A model generated the notes under the pieces. It searched no databases, was not told the DNA's origin, and saw nothing but the letters and a program-made list of their open reading frames with translations. DNA of 64,000 bases from Diaporthe sp. PMI_573 (taxonomy: Eukaryota > Ascomycota > Sordariomycetes > Diaporthales > Diaporthaceae). The stretch spans positions 1 through 64,000 of the forward strand of contig JAJTUP010000041.1 of NCBI GenBank assembly GCA_021399435.1, written 5' to 3'. Position numbers and translations under genes: made by a program. This document shows positions 10,360 through 20,931 of the stretch, piece by piece. Position 1 is the stretch's first letter; every line of letters begins with the position of its first letter.

Positions 10360-11608
10360 ATGCCTTCTGCCGTGGACAGATCAGACTCGATTTTGGATGA
10401 GAAAGAGTTTTTTGTCAATGATGGTCGTCTTGAACGTGAATGGATCGGAATGATACGGCCAACCACGCTTGACACGCCCCTGGAGGAGATGCGAAGGAGA
10501 TACGAGGAAGATGGCCACCTGCTCGTCAAGGGTCTTATCCCGCGCGAGGACGTCCTGACAGCGCGGCGCAAGTATTTTGAGATGCTCCAGCCGACTGGCT
10601 TCCTCGAAGCGGGGTCGAAGCCTGTCGACGGGCGGTTCAACACGGAAGTTGACCCGCTAAACTTTCCAGGCGTGGGAGCAGGCGTCAAGGGCTCAACTGA
10701 CGAGCATGGACGCACCAATGGCCCAGACCCAGAGACGGCGCGCCTGTTTGGCGACCTTGCGCTTAAGGCGCACGGCGAGGACTGGTACAAGGAGGACTTT
10801 TGCAAGCACCCGGCTGTTCACAACTTTGTGGCCAAGTTGACGGGCTGGGGCGAAAATACCCATGGCATCACCCGGACGCTGCTGCGAAACAATACGCCCG
10901 GCAACAAGGCTATCGGAGTCCATTACGATCACATCTTCCTCCGCTACGGCGAGGACAGTTTCATCACCGGATGGGTGCCTATAGGGGACATCAAGATCGA
11001 TGGAGGCGGCCTGATCTACTTGGAGAAAGGTATGCAGCAGCAAACCGCACCCCTTTCCCAACATCATCATATGTTTTGCCCGTGTGTGCGTATTTGTGCC
11101 GTCCAACTAACAACAACAAACAGGACACGAGCTCGGCAAAGAAGTCGAGGACAACTTCACGCGCCTCGCTGCTGATGCAGGGTTTACCGCCGAGGAGACC
11201 AAGAGCGCGTACAATCAGAACATGATGGGTGGCGGGCTCCTGGCTGAAGGGCCGGCTGGGTTCGCAAAGGAGCACAACCGGCGCTGGCTCCTGTCGGCGT
11301 ACGAGGCAGGCGACGTCGTCTTCCATAACGCCTACGCTGTGAGTTGCTCCCCGCTGATAGCTGAGCCGATGACCGTGACTGATTGTATGGCGACGTCGCA
11401 GATCCATGCTTCTTGCATCAACTACGACCCTGAGAATATCATCAGGCTTGGAACCGATCTCAGATATGTGGACTCGAGCAGGCCTTGGGATACTGTAAGT
11501 CATGCCATGCGTATTTAAAGTCTCCCCACTACTTTCTACGTGGTGGGACCGCCACTAATTGCTTGGTAGCGATGGTCGAATGTCCTTCGACCTGGTGACG
11601 GGCTGTGA
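10360..11608 (+). CDS. Phytanoyl-CoA dioxygenase (PhyH) family protein
   Basis: Exons 10360-11029, 11124-11338, 11402-11494, 11570-11608; 338 aa. All four junctions are GT-AG and in phase. The family's iron-binding set is visible: H188-Y-D190 in GVHYDHIF, a second His at about 297 directly after the second junction (IHASCINYDP), and Arg316 in RLGTDLRY, which would hold 2-oxoglutarate. It is therefore predicted to be an active Fe(II)/2-oxoglutarate oxygenase, hydroxylating a small substrate that cannot be named; many fungal members act in secondary metabolism or amino/fatty acid turnover rather than on phytanoyl-CoA. No targeting signal is obvious. The tiny last exon (12 residues) is supported by its phase and by the plausible terminus RWSNVLRPGDGL. 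Confidence 0.87.
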
Positions 11609-12673
11609 TTCAACACGTTCTTAGGGAGGGTTCGGGATTCCATAGATCTGGGCCTCAATAAATATGATGCCTACATCGAAGGCACGAGAGCTTTGTTACT
11701 GTTGGGTGGCACGCTATACGTCAACTCTATACAGACGTGTGTTGTGTCCTCTGGTAGCATCACGTCATTGCTAGGCCCGTGTACAGGCTACGCGAATTTT
11801 CGAAATTTGTCTTGGGGTCTTGTGTTTGAGGACACGTTACGGCACTCATAAAAGTGTGAGAAAATATATCACAGTAGTATCATGTTACCTAGATCATTAT
11901 GGTCAATGAATGGTGACGATAAGTGCTCAAAGACAGTCTCAAGTCTCCGGTGTAACAATTGATCCACCAGTTCGGCCCGCGACAAATAGTTTTGGATCCT
12001 GATTTCCAAGAGCTCCAGGGCTGAAGAACTCGTTTTTTTAGCTCTCGTCCCAGATGGTAATATCTCTGTTACGTTTCAGGGGCATCGGCCTTGCACCACC
12101 GGTCCAGTTGGCTGTCCAGCGATTCTTGATATTGCCAAGGTGAGCTTTGAAGGCTTCGGCTCCGTCTTACCCGCATCACAAGCCGACCCACTCCGGAGCG
12201 GAGATGGACGCCGCCACGCTCCCCCAAGCTTACACGCCATGTTGACGAGGTAATATTTCCCCGCAAAGCAGAGAGGGTTGAACATAGTCTCCGGCTTTTT
12301 GAACTAGATAGGAACGATCCAGGTTTGCTAGCAATTACCGGACGATCTCCGAGAGAACAGAGGCTTCTCGTCCGCGGACATCCTGGGTTGGTCACGCAAC
12401 TACAAGTTGCCAATTCTGTATAGCACCGGAAGGCGACGAAACTAAAGCGGTCTTGTGACTTGGACTATGGCTCATGCACAAGACCTCCCAAGCCACTCAA
12501 GGACTGACTCGCGGGGACATAGGCAACGATGTGATCAAATTGCTCAATTCATAGCGCCACACATCGACCACTTGAAGTATAGAACAGGGCGTATGCGTGC
12601 CAGCTGCTTGACCTGAGGCCTACGAGCGACCCGCTATTTCCTGTACATTTCTTAGGTGATTCCAGGCTCAAAA
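11609..12673. other. Intergenic, no gene seen
   Basis: About 1.1 kb between the PhyH-type gene and the GH5 gene. Open frames here are short and lack family features. Confidence 0.55.
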
Positions 12674-14005
12674 ATGCTTTTCACGCTGTTATTTGCTACC
12701 ACCGCTGGGTTGGTGACGGCGCAGGCTGCCAGCGTTGCTCGTCAATACCCTCCGTGGCCAAATGGCCCATTCACGACGGATGGCCCTCACATTTTGGATT
12801 CCTCGGGTGCCATCTTTACATATGCAGGCGCCAATTGGCCTGGCGAGGGAGAGGTTATGATCCCTGAGGGCCTGCAGTACTCATCCATTGCCGACATTGT
12901 GACGAAAGTCAAGTCAATTGGCATGAATTCCCTCCGCATGGGCTGGGCAGTGGAAATGATCGACGACATCCTCGATAACGGCGGTGATGTCACCATTCAC
13001 GATGCTTTGATCAAATCACTGGGGCCCGAGAACGGTACCAAGATCACGACGCAGATCATACAGCACAACCCGATATTCACACCCAACACGACGCGGCTCG
13101 AGGTCTGGGATGCTGTGGCTGCCGAGCTCGACAGACAGCAGATAAATATGATTGTCAACAACCACGTGTCCAAGGCCAAGTGGTGCTGCAGTGTTGGGGA
13201 TGGGAACGGCTGGTTCGGCGACACCTATTTCGATGTTGACAAGTGGAAGAGGGCCCTCAACTTCATGGCCGAGCACATGAAGAAATGGCCAGCCGCCACG
13301 GCTATCTCGCTTCGCAACGAGCTCCGCCAGACCAATAACCCAGCAGTCGATGCGACCTACGGCTGGTCCGTCTGGTATGACCAGATGACGGACGCGGCTG
13401 CAGCCATCCATGCCGTGAACCCGGACACTCTGATAATCTTCTCCGGGCTCAATTACGACCACGACCTCTCCGTGCCAGTGGCGGGGAGCACCTTGAACGG
13501 AACCACCGACAGCAGGACGTTTGACCTCGGCAGCATATCCTACAGGAACAAGTTCGTGTGGGAGCTGCATAGCTACGACAACAGCGAGACAAACTACACG
13601 AAGCTTCAATCGGAGTATTACAACCGCGGGTTCAGTGCGCTGGACACATCGTCGTCAACCACAGCAAAGACCATTGCTCCTGTGCTCCTCACGGAGTTCG
13701 GGTTCGCACAGAACGGCACGGATTACCCTAAAACGGGCTCAGACTACTTGACGGTGTACGCGCAGGCTCTGAAGGACTTCGTCACTGGGGACAACCGGGT
13801 GGCCGAGGCAGCACGAATCGAGGGCAGCATCGGCTGGTTGGAGTGGTCGCTTGGCGGATCCTACTATACTAGGGAGGGTATTCAGGACCATGATGACTGG
13901 TGGGCCTTGTTGAATCACGACTGGTCCGGCTGGAGGAACGAGACGGTTCTGCAAGCCTATCAGATCCCCATGATCGAGGCAACACTCGCCAACAAGCCCC
14001 TGTGA
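12674..14005 (+). CDS. Secreted glycoside hydrolase family 5 enzyme
   Basis: Single exon, 443 aa from the ATG at 12674; the open frame extends six codons upstream from a GTG, which I do not use. Residues 1-18 form a signal peptide (MLFTLLFATTAGLVTAQA). The TIM-barrel motifs of GH5 follow: NSLRMGW, VNNHVSK, the acid/base Glu216 in ISLRNE, a WELHSY strand with His299, the nucleophile Glu341 in LLTEFG, and a late WLEWSLGG. The acid/base motif is RNE-L rather than the commonest NEP, as in some endo-glucanase/exo-glycosidase subfamilies. Several N-x-S/T sites fit an extracellular glycoprotein. The reaction should be retaining hydrolysis of a beta-glycan from plant or fungal walls; the exact glycan is open. 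Confidence 0.9.
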   Translation: MLFTLLFATTAGLVTAQAASVARQYPPWPNGPFTTDGPHILDSSGAIFTYAGANWPGEGEVMIPEGLQYSSIADIVTKVKSIGMNSLRMGWAVEMIDDILDNGGDVTIHDALIKSLGPENGTKITTQIIQHNPIFTPNTTRLEVWDAVAAELDRQQINMIVNNHVSKAKWCCSVGDGNGWFGDTYFDVDKWKRALNFMAEHMKKWPAATAISLRNELRQTNNPAVDATYGWSVWYDQMTDAAAAIHAVNPDTLIIFSGLNYDHDLSVPVAGSTLNGTTDSRTFDLGSISYRNKFVWELHSYDNSETNYTKLQSEYYNRGFSALDTSSSTTAKTIAPVLLTEFGFAQNGTDYPKTGSDYLTVYAQALKDFVTGDNRVAEAARIEGSIGWLEWSLGGSYYTREGIQDHDDWWALLNHDWSGWRNETVLQAYQIPMIEATLANKPL

Positions 14006-14258
14006 GACACTTGAATATACATGAATATACAAAGGTCACCTCTATAGCATGGGTAAAGTGTAATAGAAAGGCTTCGATATGGCTGGTTAGTGTACACTAG
14101 GTACTATCAACAAGCAGAAGCCACTACAGCAAATCCAATCTGACTCTGTATTTGAGTGACTGTAAAATTTGCTCTTTTTGCAAGGTAGGTTAGGTGTTAT
14201 CTCGCGAGACAGTGATTAGGAGCAAGGGCACAGTGGGTATAGATTGTTCATTGAATGG

Positions 14259-15407
14259 TTACACATCGCTTCCGTCAACCTCTTCCGATTTCAATGGTAT
14301 GCGTGTATCTTCAGACTCCTCTGAGAACCACTCATCTGCCAGTAGATCACCCACTGAAGGGCGCTCCCTGGGATCTAATTTCATGACTTTGAGCAGGAAC
14401 GTCTTGTCTGCGGCTGGTATTTCTTTTGTAGTAACTAGATGGAAGGGCTTTTCAGGCGGACCGGAATCATTGAAATAGTTGACGATTGTCATCGTATCCG
14501 GATTGTCGCTGTAAGTTGCAGGAAATGGCCCGAAGAATTTGTACATCCGCTTCAGAACAGTCAGGAAATACTCGTCATCATCCGGTTTGAGCCCCTCGAT
14601 CGCGGGGTTGAAAAGGTGATAATCGCCTCCATAGAGGAGGCTAAGGACCTATTTTGCCGACAGTCAGTGTCTATGTTCCCATGACATGAAATCTTCAAAT
14701 GAAATCCCTCCATAGTCTCTTACTGCATTGCCAAATGACCAGATATCGGTAGCAGTGCCCCAGTGCATTTGGAGTGTGGCCTCAGGACTCCGGCTAATCC
14801 CCGCACCTATGAGGTGTCCATCTTTCGCGAAATCGGAGTCCTGATGAACAACTCCTCCAAAATCCCCAAGCTGTATCTCTGGGAATCGCTCGTTGGTTGT
14901 GGATCCGTGGTTGACGAAGACGTTGTCCAGCTTGACATCCGTGTGGACTAGTCTATCCTCATGTAAGACATTGAGTGCTAGAAGAATGGTTTTGGCAACT
15001 TTCTTGATGTCGGACCGTGACAGGCGCTTCTTGTTGGACTCCTTCAGGAGATCTGTGTCTAGGTATCTCAAAACAATGCTCGCTGGCTCCGAGGGCTCTA
15101 TGATTTCATCAATCAAAGGGCGGATGGAGGGAGTTGTGCCTTGATATCGTTTGAGAATCGACGCCTCATTTCGCAGTCGCCAATGATTGTGGATGCTTTT
15201 GACGATGCAAGACTCATCCTTGGGGTTTCTGCCCCGAGGGTGTTAGTCATGCTGCCGGTGCTGAGGATCAGTAGTCGATGGGCACTGGGAAACTCACTTG
15301 GCTAGGTAGACCGCGCCATCGTCGGTAGAGCGATAGATATCTCTTACAAAACGATAAGATGACAACCGACCCCGCAGCGTGGACCCCGATCTCGAAATTG
15401 ATGACAT
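14259..15407 (-). CDS. Protein kinase domain protein with HTD catalytic loop
   Basis: Exons 15407-15298, 15228-14724 and 14648-14259 (334 aa), joined in phase by GTGAGT and GTAAGA donors. Kinase features: a putative beta-3 Lys47 in CIVKSI, an Arg/Glu-containing alpha-C region, catalytic loop HTDVKLDN (132-139, with HTD where HRD is usual), DFG at 159-161 in LGDFGG, an SPEA sequence in place of APE, DIWSFGNA, and a late RPSVGDLL. The N-lobe has no clear glycine-rich loop, so nucleotide binding may be unusual. The catalytic Asp, Asn and Lys are kept, so activity is possible. It resembles the small fungal CMGC/SRPK-like kinases found scattered in accessory genomic regions. Its upstream region is related to that of the HET gene (see repeat at 15510). 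Confidence 0.85.
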
Positions 15408-15509
15408 ACTCGATTACAGGCCTTTTCACTACAAAGAGGAGCGGGTGGCGTGTACGGTAAAGAACGCGCTACGCCTCTCAAGTTTTGAGATGAACTTTGT
15501 GTATAGTGG

Positions 15510-15890
15510 TTGGCTTACCTAAGCGGTTGAACCGGCTGGACTTGTGGAAAAGATGAAAGGGCTGCTTGAATAAGATGTTCAATCCAACGACGATATTCTC
15601 TTTCCCTTGCAAAGCAAAAATCGTAACATGTTCCTTTATATTTATCTTGGCAGATCACTTGGTCCTTGTTATCAACACAATCTTACCTATGGTCATATCT
15701 TAACCTGTCTAATACTCAGGTGCCCGACAAACAGTTATAGTACATGGATAAATAAAAGGTACTTAAGTATAGATGCAATCAAGGTATAATATTGACAGAG
15801 TCTAGTTACAAAGACAGAGACTTATATATACATGGTACAGCATGCAAGATCAAAGAGGTGTTAAGGATGGGCTAGCTGTTCTCATGGGCA
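15510..15890. repeat. Duplicated block, copy A (spacer part)
   Basis: Diverged relative of 18395-18966. Matching stretches in the same order include GCTTACxTAAGCxG, an AGATGAAA...GAAxAAGATGT block, CACTTGGTCxTTxTT and ATAGATGxAATCAAxGT. On the minus strand it lies between the sulfotransferase-tail relic and the kinase gene, as copy B lies between the intact sulfotransferase-like gene and the HET gene. Confidence 0.65.
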
Positions 15891-16075
15891 TTGCCTCTTA
15901 ACAGCTTTCACTCCACTCTCAGCCCTGGCGCGGTCTACTTGTGGCTCTACAAGGGACATAATAATCGTTTGAGGACTACTGCCCACCAAAGTCTACATAC
16001 CACAGCCCCTACAATAGAAAGAATTCCAACCCAGACTGCGAAGACTTTGAGCAGAACCTTAGTGGCATATAAGAT
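15891..16075 (-). pseudogene. Relic of the sulfotransferase-like gene, C-terminal membrane segment
   Basis: Minus-strand translation gives a tail reading VLLKVFAVWVGILSIVGAVV and then LWWAVVLK, nearly the same as the C-terminus of the intact gene at 19069. The stop has shifted, adding RLLCPL. Nothing upstream on the minus strand continues the protein; the HET gene's 3' end comes next. The DNA similarity to 18967-19175 is obvious by eye. It is a truncated duplicate and not a functional gene. Confidence 0.8.
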
Positions 16076-16153
16076 TGTCTAGATATCCCAGCAACAACAC
16101 ACAACACTGTTCCAAGACATACACCGCTTTGCCGGTGGATGAGAGATTCAAAA

Positions 16154-18187
16154 TCAAATAAGTGTGACCTTTCGTGTCTCGGCTCTTTCTAAAAGCCATG
16201 CGGCGCGTCTATGATGTACAACATTATGTTCAGCATCACATACATTATATTCAGCCGAGAATGGAGGAAAACTGCCTCCACAATACTCAGTGAACTCATT
16301 GAGATCATCCAAGTGCCAGCTGTGATTAAAGGGATCATCAGTGAAAGACCCGATGCGTTCGAACTTCGCCACATCACTTTCTGTGCTGTCATTCGTCAGC
16401 AGCACGATGCCGTTGATATCCTTGTATCCGACAGGGTCGTCACGGACAATGATCAAGAGCACGCACGATGACCCGTCTGGCACCGCGCGATGCTTTGTGA
16501 GATCTTCTGGATCCACTTCAAAGTCTGGTAATATCCACAGGAAAGCGTTTCCTGACCTCCCAACCAGATAATAGTCCTGCTTATAAATTTCAAGGTCCAG
16601 CACTGGTCCTTCAAGTGCAATTTCAAGATAGTGAGCACCTGCGTAAACGTCGGCATCGTGTGGTTGGATGCTGTGGCCCAGGAAACGAATAGAATTTGAG
16701 GGCCAGGACTCGATTGTGAATGAACAGTTTGCAGGCAATGAAGCCCAGGACCAGGTGGGAGCGATGTGTTGGAGTGGCCTCGGTAATAGTACATCGCCTA
16801 CACCCTTTTGCCACGTCAGGGCCCCTGGTAGGTCCTCTTTCCAAAGACCCGCCAAGTATGTCTTGCCGTGCCGTTGTCCATAACGCCTGGCAATGCCTGC
16901 GAGTGCTGGCAGCCTGTCCTTCATAAACGTCAATTCAGTTTTTCTGAATTGATGCAGAATGTCCTCCCAGAAGTTGGATGCAAGCGTCCGGGGAGACTTT
17001 TCCCGCCGTTCTAGCCACTCCAATCCTCCCGATGTGCATTCACACCAGGTGCTCTCTCGACACTCCCAGAATATTTCGTCTCGCGTAAAGTGCACAAATC
17101 TTTTTGACAGGAGCCGCTCTTGGAAAACCCATCCTCTTGCGAGCAATGGACCGGTAAGTGCTTCATACAGTGAAATCGGATGAATATTGCATGGATGCCT
17201 AAGTTGTTGTCGCATAAACACAGGCTGCCCTCTGATTTCTGTCACCTGGGTTTCGGCGTATGCTTGCTCAATGGTCGAGAACATGGGGGATCCGCCTTCA
17301 GAAAAGGTAGCAGAAATAGTGAGGAATGCGTTCTCGTATATGGAAGCCATATCAGCCGCCGCTATCTCCCAGTCTTTTGTGTCATCCTGGATGATACAGT
17401 AACAGTCAATCCAGATAAAGCGGAGATCGAGCCTGAAAGCTGCTTCGATGGCGTCCTTCATCAGCGGATAGAAATTCTCTTCAGGCACTTCTGTCTTGTA
17501 CAGATCCAGATTGTGTGTTTTGAGGGAGTTCGATTCAGTCTGTGGTCCCCACCTGTGGCTAAGACACGCATATCTCTCGCGCCGGGGACAATCTTCCACA
17601 ACTCGGACGCGCAGGGGCTGGATGCTCTCGATCTCCAGAACTCGATGCGGCAGTCGAGTCTCTTGTGCGGGCTGACAGAGCCTGTGTTCTTCTCCGCACC
17701 GGGACATCCAGCCTTTTAGAATATCGAAAGCTTCCATGCTAGAGGTGTCTCCTGATGGAGCGCGCATTCGCCAGATCATTGGGGAGTCCGGGAAAGAAAT
17801 CGGCCTGTCGGAAATATTCCGTTCCTTGTGTTCAGATCCTTCACTTATAGTGAAGAATTCATAGCTCTCGTAGCCATGGCTTTCATCCTCGCGGATAACT
17901 TGAAGATAAGGTGTCATCATAGGCCTCGGGCCGAGAGGACCGAAGGCAAACTTAATCTCCATGGGCAGGCTTATTTGGGCATCCAGGAATTCGAGAATGC
18001 TAGCACAAGCCCGGCAATGTTCACCGCTTGCGAACATATCCTTCAGCTGAACGGCTTTTTGACCGTTCCAGTATTTGGATTTCCCTAAAAGACAACATTC
18101 GCAGTAGCCACGCTTGGGCGGCTTTTGGCCTGTAATGCTCGAACTGGGCCCAGGAGACTCGGCATCCTGGTTTTGCATCAGGTCCAT
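16154..18187 (-). CDS. Heterokaryon incompatibility (HET) domain protein
   Basis: Single exon, 677 aa from the ATG at 18187 (the open frame extends upstream from a GTG). The HET domain spans roughly residues 206-370 and contains its three classical blocks: YACLSHRWG, RFIWIDCYCIIQDD with DW after it, and MASIYENAFLTISAT. A GWVFQERLLSKRFVHFT segment with W-E-C-R follows, as usual. The N-terminus has a Cys-containing stretch (CECCLLGKSKYW ... HCRAC) common in this family. HET proteins trigger growth arrest or cell death when incompatible fungal cells fuse, and the domain is a TIR-like fold; partner and allele specificity cannot be read here. It sits between two diverged copies of a duplicated block. 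Confidence 0.93.
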   Translation of the reverse strand: MDLMQNQDAESPGPSSSITGQKPPKRGYCECCLLGKSKYWNGQKAVQLKDMFASGEHCRACASILEFLDAQISLPMEIKFAFGPLGPRPMMTPYLQVIREDESHGYESYEFFTISEGSEHKERNISDRPISFPDSPMIWRMRAPSGDTSSMEAFDILKGWMSRCGEEHRLCQPAQETRLPHRVLEIESIQPLRVRVVEDCPRRERYACLSHRWGPQTESNSLKTHNLDLYKTEVPEENFYPLMKDAIEAAFRLDLRFIWIDCYCIIQDDTKDWEIAAADMASIYENAFLTISATFSEGGSPMFSTIEQAYAETQVTEIRGQPVFMRQQLRHPCNIHPISLYEALTGPLLARGWVFQERLLSKRFVHFTRDEIFWECRESTWCECTSGGLEWLERREKSPRTLASNFWEDILHQFRKTELTFMKDRLPALAGIARRYGQRHGKTYLAGLWKEDLPGALTWQKGVGDVLLPRPLQHIAPTWSWASLPANCSFTIESWPSNSIRFLGHSIQPHDADVYAGAHYLEIALEGPVLDLEIYKQDYYLVGRSGNAFLWILPDFEVDPEDLTKHRAVPDGSSCVLLIIVRDDPVGYKDINGIVLLTNDSTESDVAKFERIGSFTDDPFNHSWHLDDLNEFTEYCGGSFPPFSAEYNVCDAEHNVVHHRRAAWLLERAETRKVTLI

Positions 18188-18394
18188 GATGTGCCTGCTG
18201 GTGATGGTATATAGAAATGGCAGACGCAGACTGCCCACTGCTCCTGCATTTACAAGAAAGTCTCTGGCCTGAAATAGTCAACATCGACTATCGTGGAACG
18301 TCGATGAGGTGATAGAGAAATCCCAAGGGGTCAGGAATAGATTCGAAACGGTAGTTCCGAAAATTTTCGTGAAAGTCGTACTAAAAATATGGTT

Positions 18395-18966
18395 TGCTTA
18401 CATAAGCAGACCGAACAGCGAGTAGTACTCTTGCTGAGATGAAAAAATGGCCACTTGAACAAGATGTCACATCTAATGAGAATATTTGTTCTATTCTCTG
18501 GCTCATCGGAAGCCTCTTCATGATGTATTTCTTTCCAATTATCCGAATTGACCACTTGGTCGTTATTGAGATTAACTTAGGCACGGCCACATCTCCACCA
18601 GTTCGATCTGAAATCCAAGAAGCTGTTCTCTGTTGTCCTCTACGCGGCCACGACATCACTTTAAGGAGTCAGTATTGCCAGTGGGGTATTTGAGAGGGCT
18701 CGTTGCCCAGGAAAGCTGAAATGTCAGCATCCTGTTACAAGGTACCCTATAGTACAATATCCGGTAAGATAACAGGCCAATCTTCACTCAGTTGCCCAAT
18801 AAGTAATTAGCTACAGAATTTATGCAATTGAAAATTATAGATGGAATCAAAGTGCAATTCTGATAACTAGTGATCATCAAGGTATTCATTTGAGTGACTG
18901 GCACTGAATTGACCTACTCGGCTCAAAATAGGCCTATCAGAAATGTTCTAACTTAAACACACGAAG
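18395..18966. repeat. Duplicated block, copy B (spacer part)
   Basis: Counterpart of 15510-15890. It forms the upstream region of the HET gene and the 3' flank of the sulfotransferase-like gene. Identity is patchy with gaps, so the duplication is not recent or was mutated. No gene is supported inside 18188-19068. Confidence 0.65.
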
Positions 18967-19068
18967 TCAAAAGGTCTAAGAATGGGCTATGGCTCCATGC
19001 CTTCACCAAAATTCCCTCCATTTTCAGCCTAAGCGCAATCTATTCGTAGTTTACAACGGATTCCATAA

Positions 19069-20131
19069 TCATTTGAGGACTACTGTCCACCACAATATGT
19101 ACACCATAGCCCCCGCGACGGAGAAAATGCCAACCCAGACCGCGAAGACCTTGAGCAGAACCTTGGTGGCATAACTGTCCGCCGCAACGGCATCATTTGT
19201 GCGGGGAAAAGGTTCATCTGGAACTGGCACACCCAGAAATTTGCACAGATGCCCCCAGCCCTCCCCCAGATCCATCTCTAGCAGCTGGTCTTTCGGCACG
19301 ACAGACCTCACTTTATCGTGATGGGCTTGCAGAATGTCTTTCGTAGGGATCTGGTTAGTTTTGATGCTGCTGAGCGGATGATAGCGGCACTTACGTGGAC
19401 CACCCTTCTTGATCAGCTGGACTGGACTTGCGTTTTCGGTTCCGCCCAGGCCGGCGAGTTGGAGTGTTGACCGGCTATATTCCTTCGCAAAGGATGGGAG
19501 GTACCTCCACCCGGGGATAGGCGCGAGCACGACACCAAGCCAAGCCGGCGTCGTGCGGCTGGTAAGGGCGGCGACTGCGGTGCACGACGTCAACAGTGGC
19601 ACCTAAGCGGTAGATATCCTCATATGAGGCTGAAGATATATCCTCTGGACGTGTCAAATACGGTCCTTAGGCAATACTCACTGCTGTTCCACCACTTGAC
19701 TGGGTCTCTGCGGACAAGCACCACTTTTGCATGCTGGGTCAGGTTAGACACTGGTTGTGACGGGCTTTATAGCAAACGAAAATTCAGATTGATTTGAACA
19801 GGCCAGGAGTGCATACTGGATATATTTCCATCATCTCTGGGATGAAGTCAGCCGGCGGCAAGTCCGCGGTGCCTACAAAGCCAGCCGTGGCCTTGCGAAC
19901 CAACTTTAGGGTCGTCTCCTTATCCCCGGCGTTCCTGGCCTCATACGCCTTTATCCACGTACGGCAGTACTCATCGTCGCGAACCAGGATTTGGGTGCCG
20001 CCGTGGAGGATCGGGCCGTCGAGGAGCTTGTCCAATGCTAGGGACATGGACACCGTGCCTGTCCGAGAGTAGCCCGCCGAGATGACTTGGACATCTCGCT
20101 CGTCCGTCGGGACGGATGCAACGCCACCCAT
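19069..20131 (-). CDS. Fungal sulfotransferase-like P-loop protein with C-terminal membrane anchor
   Basis: Exons 20131-19817, 19733-19682, 19574-19395 and 19337-19069 (271 aa) join in phase; the third acceptor and the last intron are the least certain. Near the N-terminus, GYSRTGTVSMSLALDKLL matches the PAPS-binding P-loop of the fungal Sulfotransferase_4-type family. After the first intron, KVVLVRRDPVKWW is the second signature (R-D-P-x-x-W). PAWLGVVLAPIPGW and EGWGHLCKFLGVPVPDEPFPR follow, then a hydrophobic tail segment ending at WWTVVLK that should anchor it in a membrane. Many fungal members are mislabelled as epimerases, and activity and acceptor are unproven. A truncated copy of its tail lies at 15891-16075. 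Confidence 0.8.
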
Positions 20132-20246
20132 GATACTGTTTGGGCACTGCGCAGTCTGGAAGTTGGATTGCCATCAGGAGAAGCTCCTCGACGAAATTCA
20201 GCTCATTCTCTTACGTGTGCTGTGCCGTTGGGTTCAGTAAACAAGC

Positions 20247-20340
20247 AGTGATTGGACAGCGAGTTACCAACAGGTACACTAAGGGTGCCCCACAATCTGT
20301 CGGCAGATGCCCGTGCAATAAGAAGGCCTCCAAACCATTC
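20247..20340. repeat. 94-bp diverged repeat, copy 1
   Basis: Aligns without gaps to 24442-24535; the shared cores are GTCGGCAGATGxCC and AGAAGGCCTCC. Many differences are G/A or C/T. It lies 116-209 bp upstream of the sulfotransferase-like gene's ATG, so it may be part of that promoter. Confidence 0.75.
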
Positions 20341-20931
20341 AAACCTCATTCTCATTTAAAGAACCATTTTTCCACGGCTGATCAGCACATATCTATCATT
20401 ATTGGTTTCATTATGGGGATCGGCTTCCAAGGTCCACAGATAGGGGCCCATACAACGCACACTTTAATTATGCCAGTTATGTCTCTCACGTTTTTTCACG
20501 ACTGAAGAGCACTTCCAATTTCATATACATTTGCCGTAGACAACCATCTAAGCAGTGGAATGACTCCTTTCTCAGAGCTATGTAGTAAGTTGAGATTAGA
20601 CTAGATGGACACTCGAGTACAGGGGTGAATAATATTCTCCATCGTGGGCTGGAATATAAAGAGGGTCGACCCTCTGACTGCAATACCCCGATACACACAC
20701 TGCAACAAATGCAAATGCGCCTGTAGGTGGGCCTTTGCCATCCGCATCCGTCAGGGTTTCAAATATCCTCGGAGGGAGAAGGACTATCCATTTCATATCC
20801 GACCTGCATGAATATCGGACCATACCAGCCCAGATAAGGCGCTTCCGATGCGGATTGCGCTCATGTGTCTGTCTTCTGAATAGACATATCGCTACCGCAT
20901 CCACTGCTGCTTTTTTTAAGTCTCGTTCTAG
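20341..20931. other. Intergenic, upstream of the dead regulator
   Basis: No gene supported. Probably the former promoter of the Zn2Cys6 pseudogene. Confidence 0.5.
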
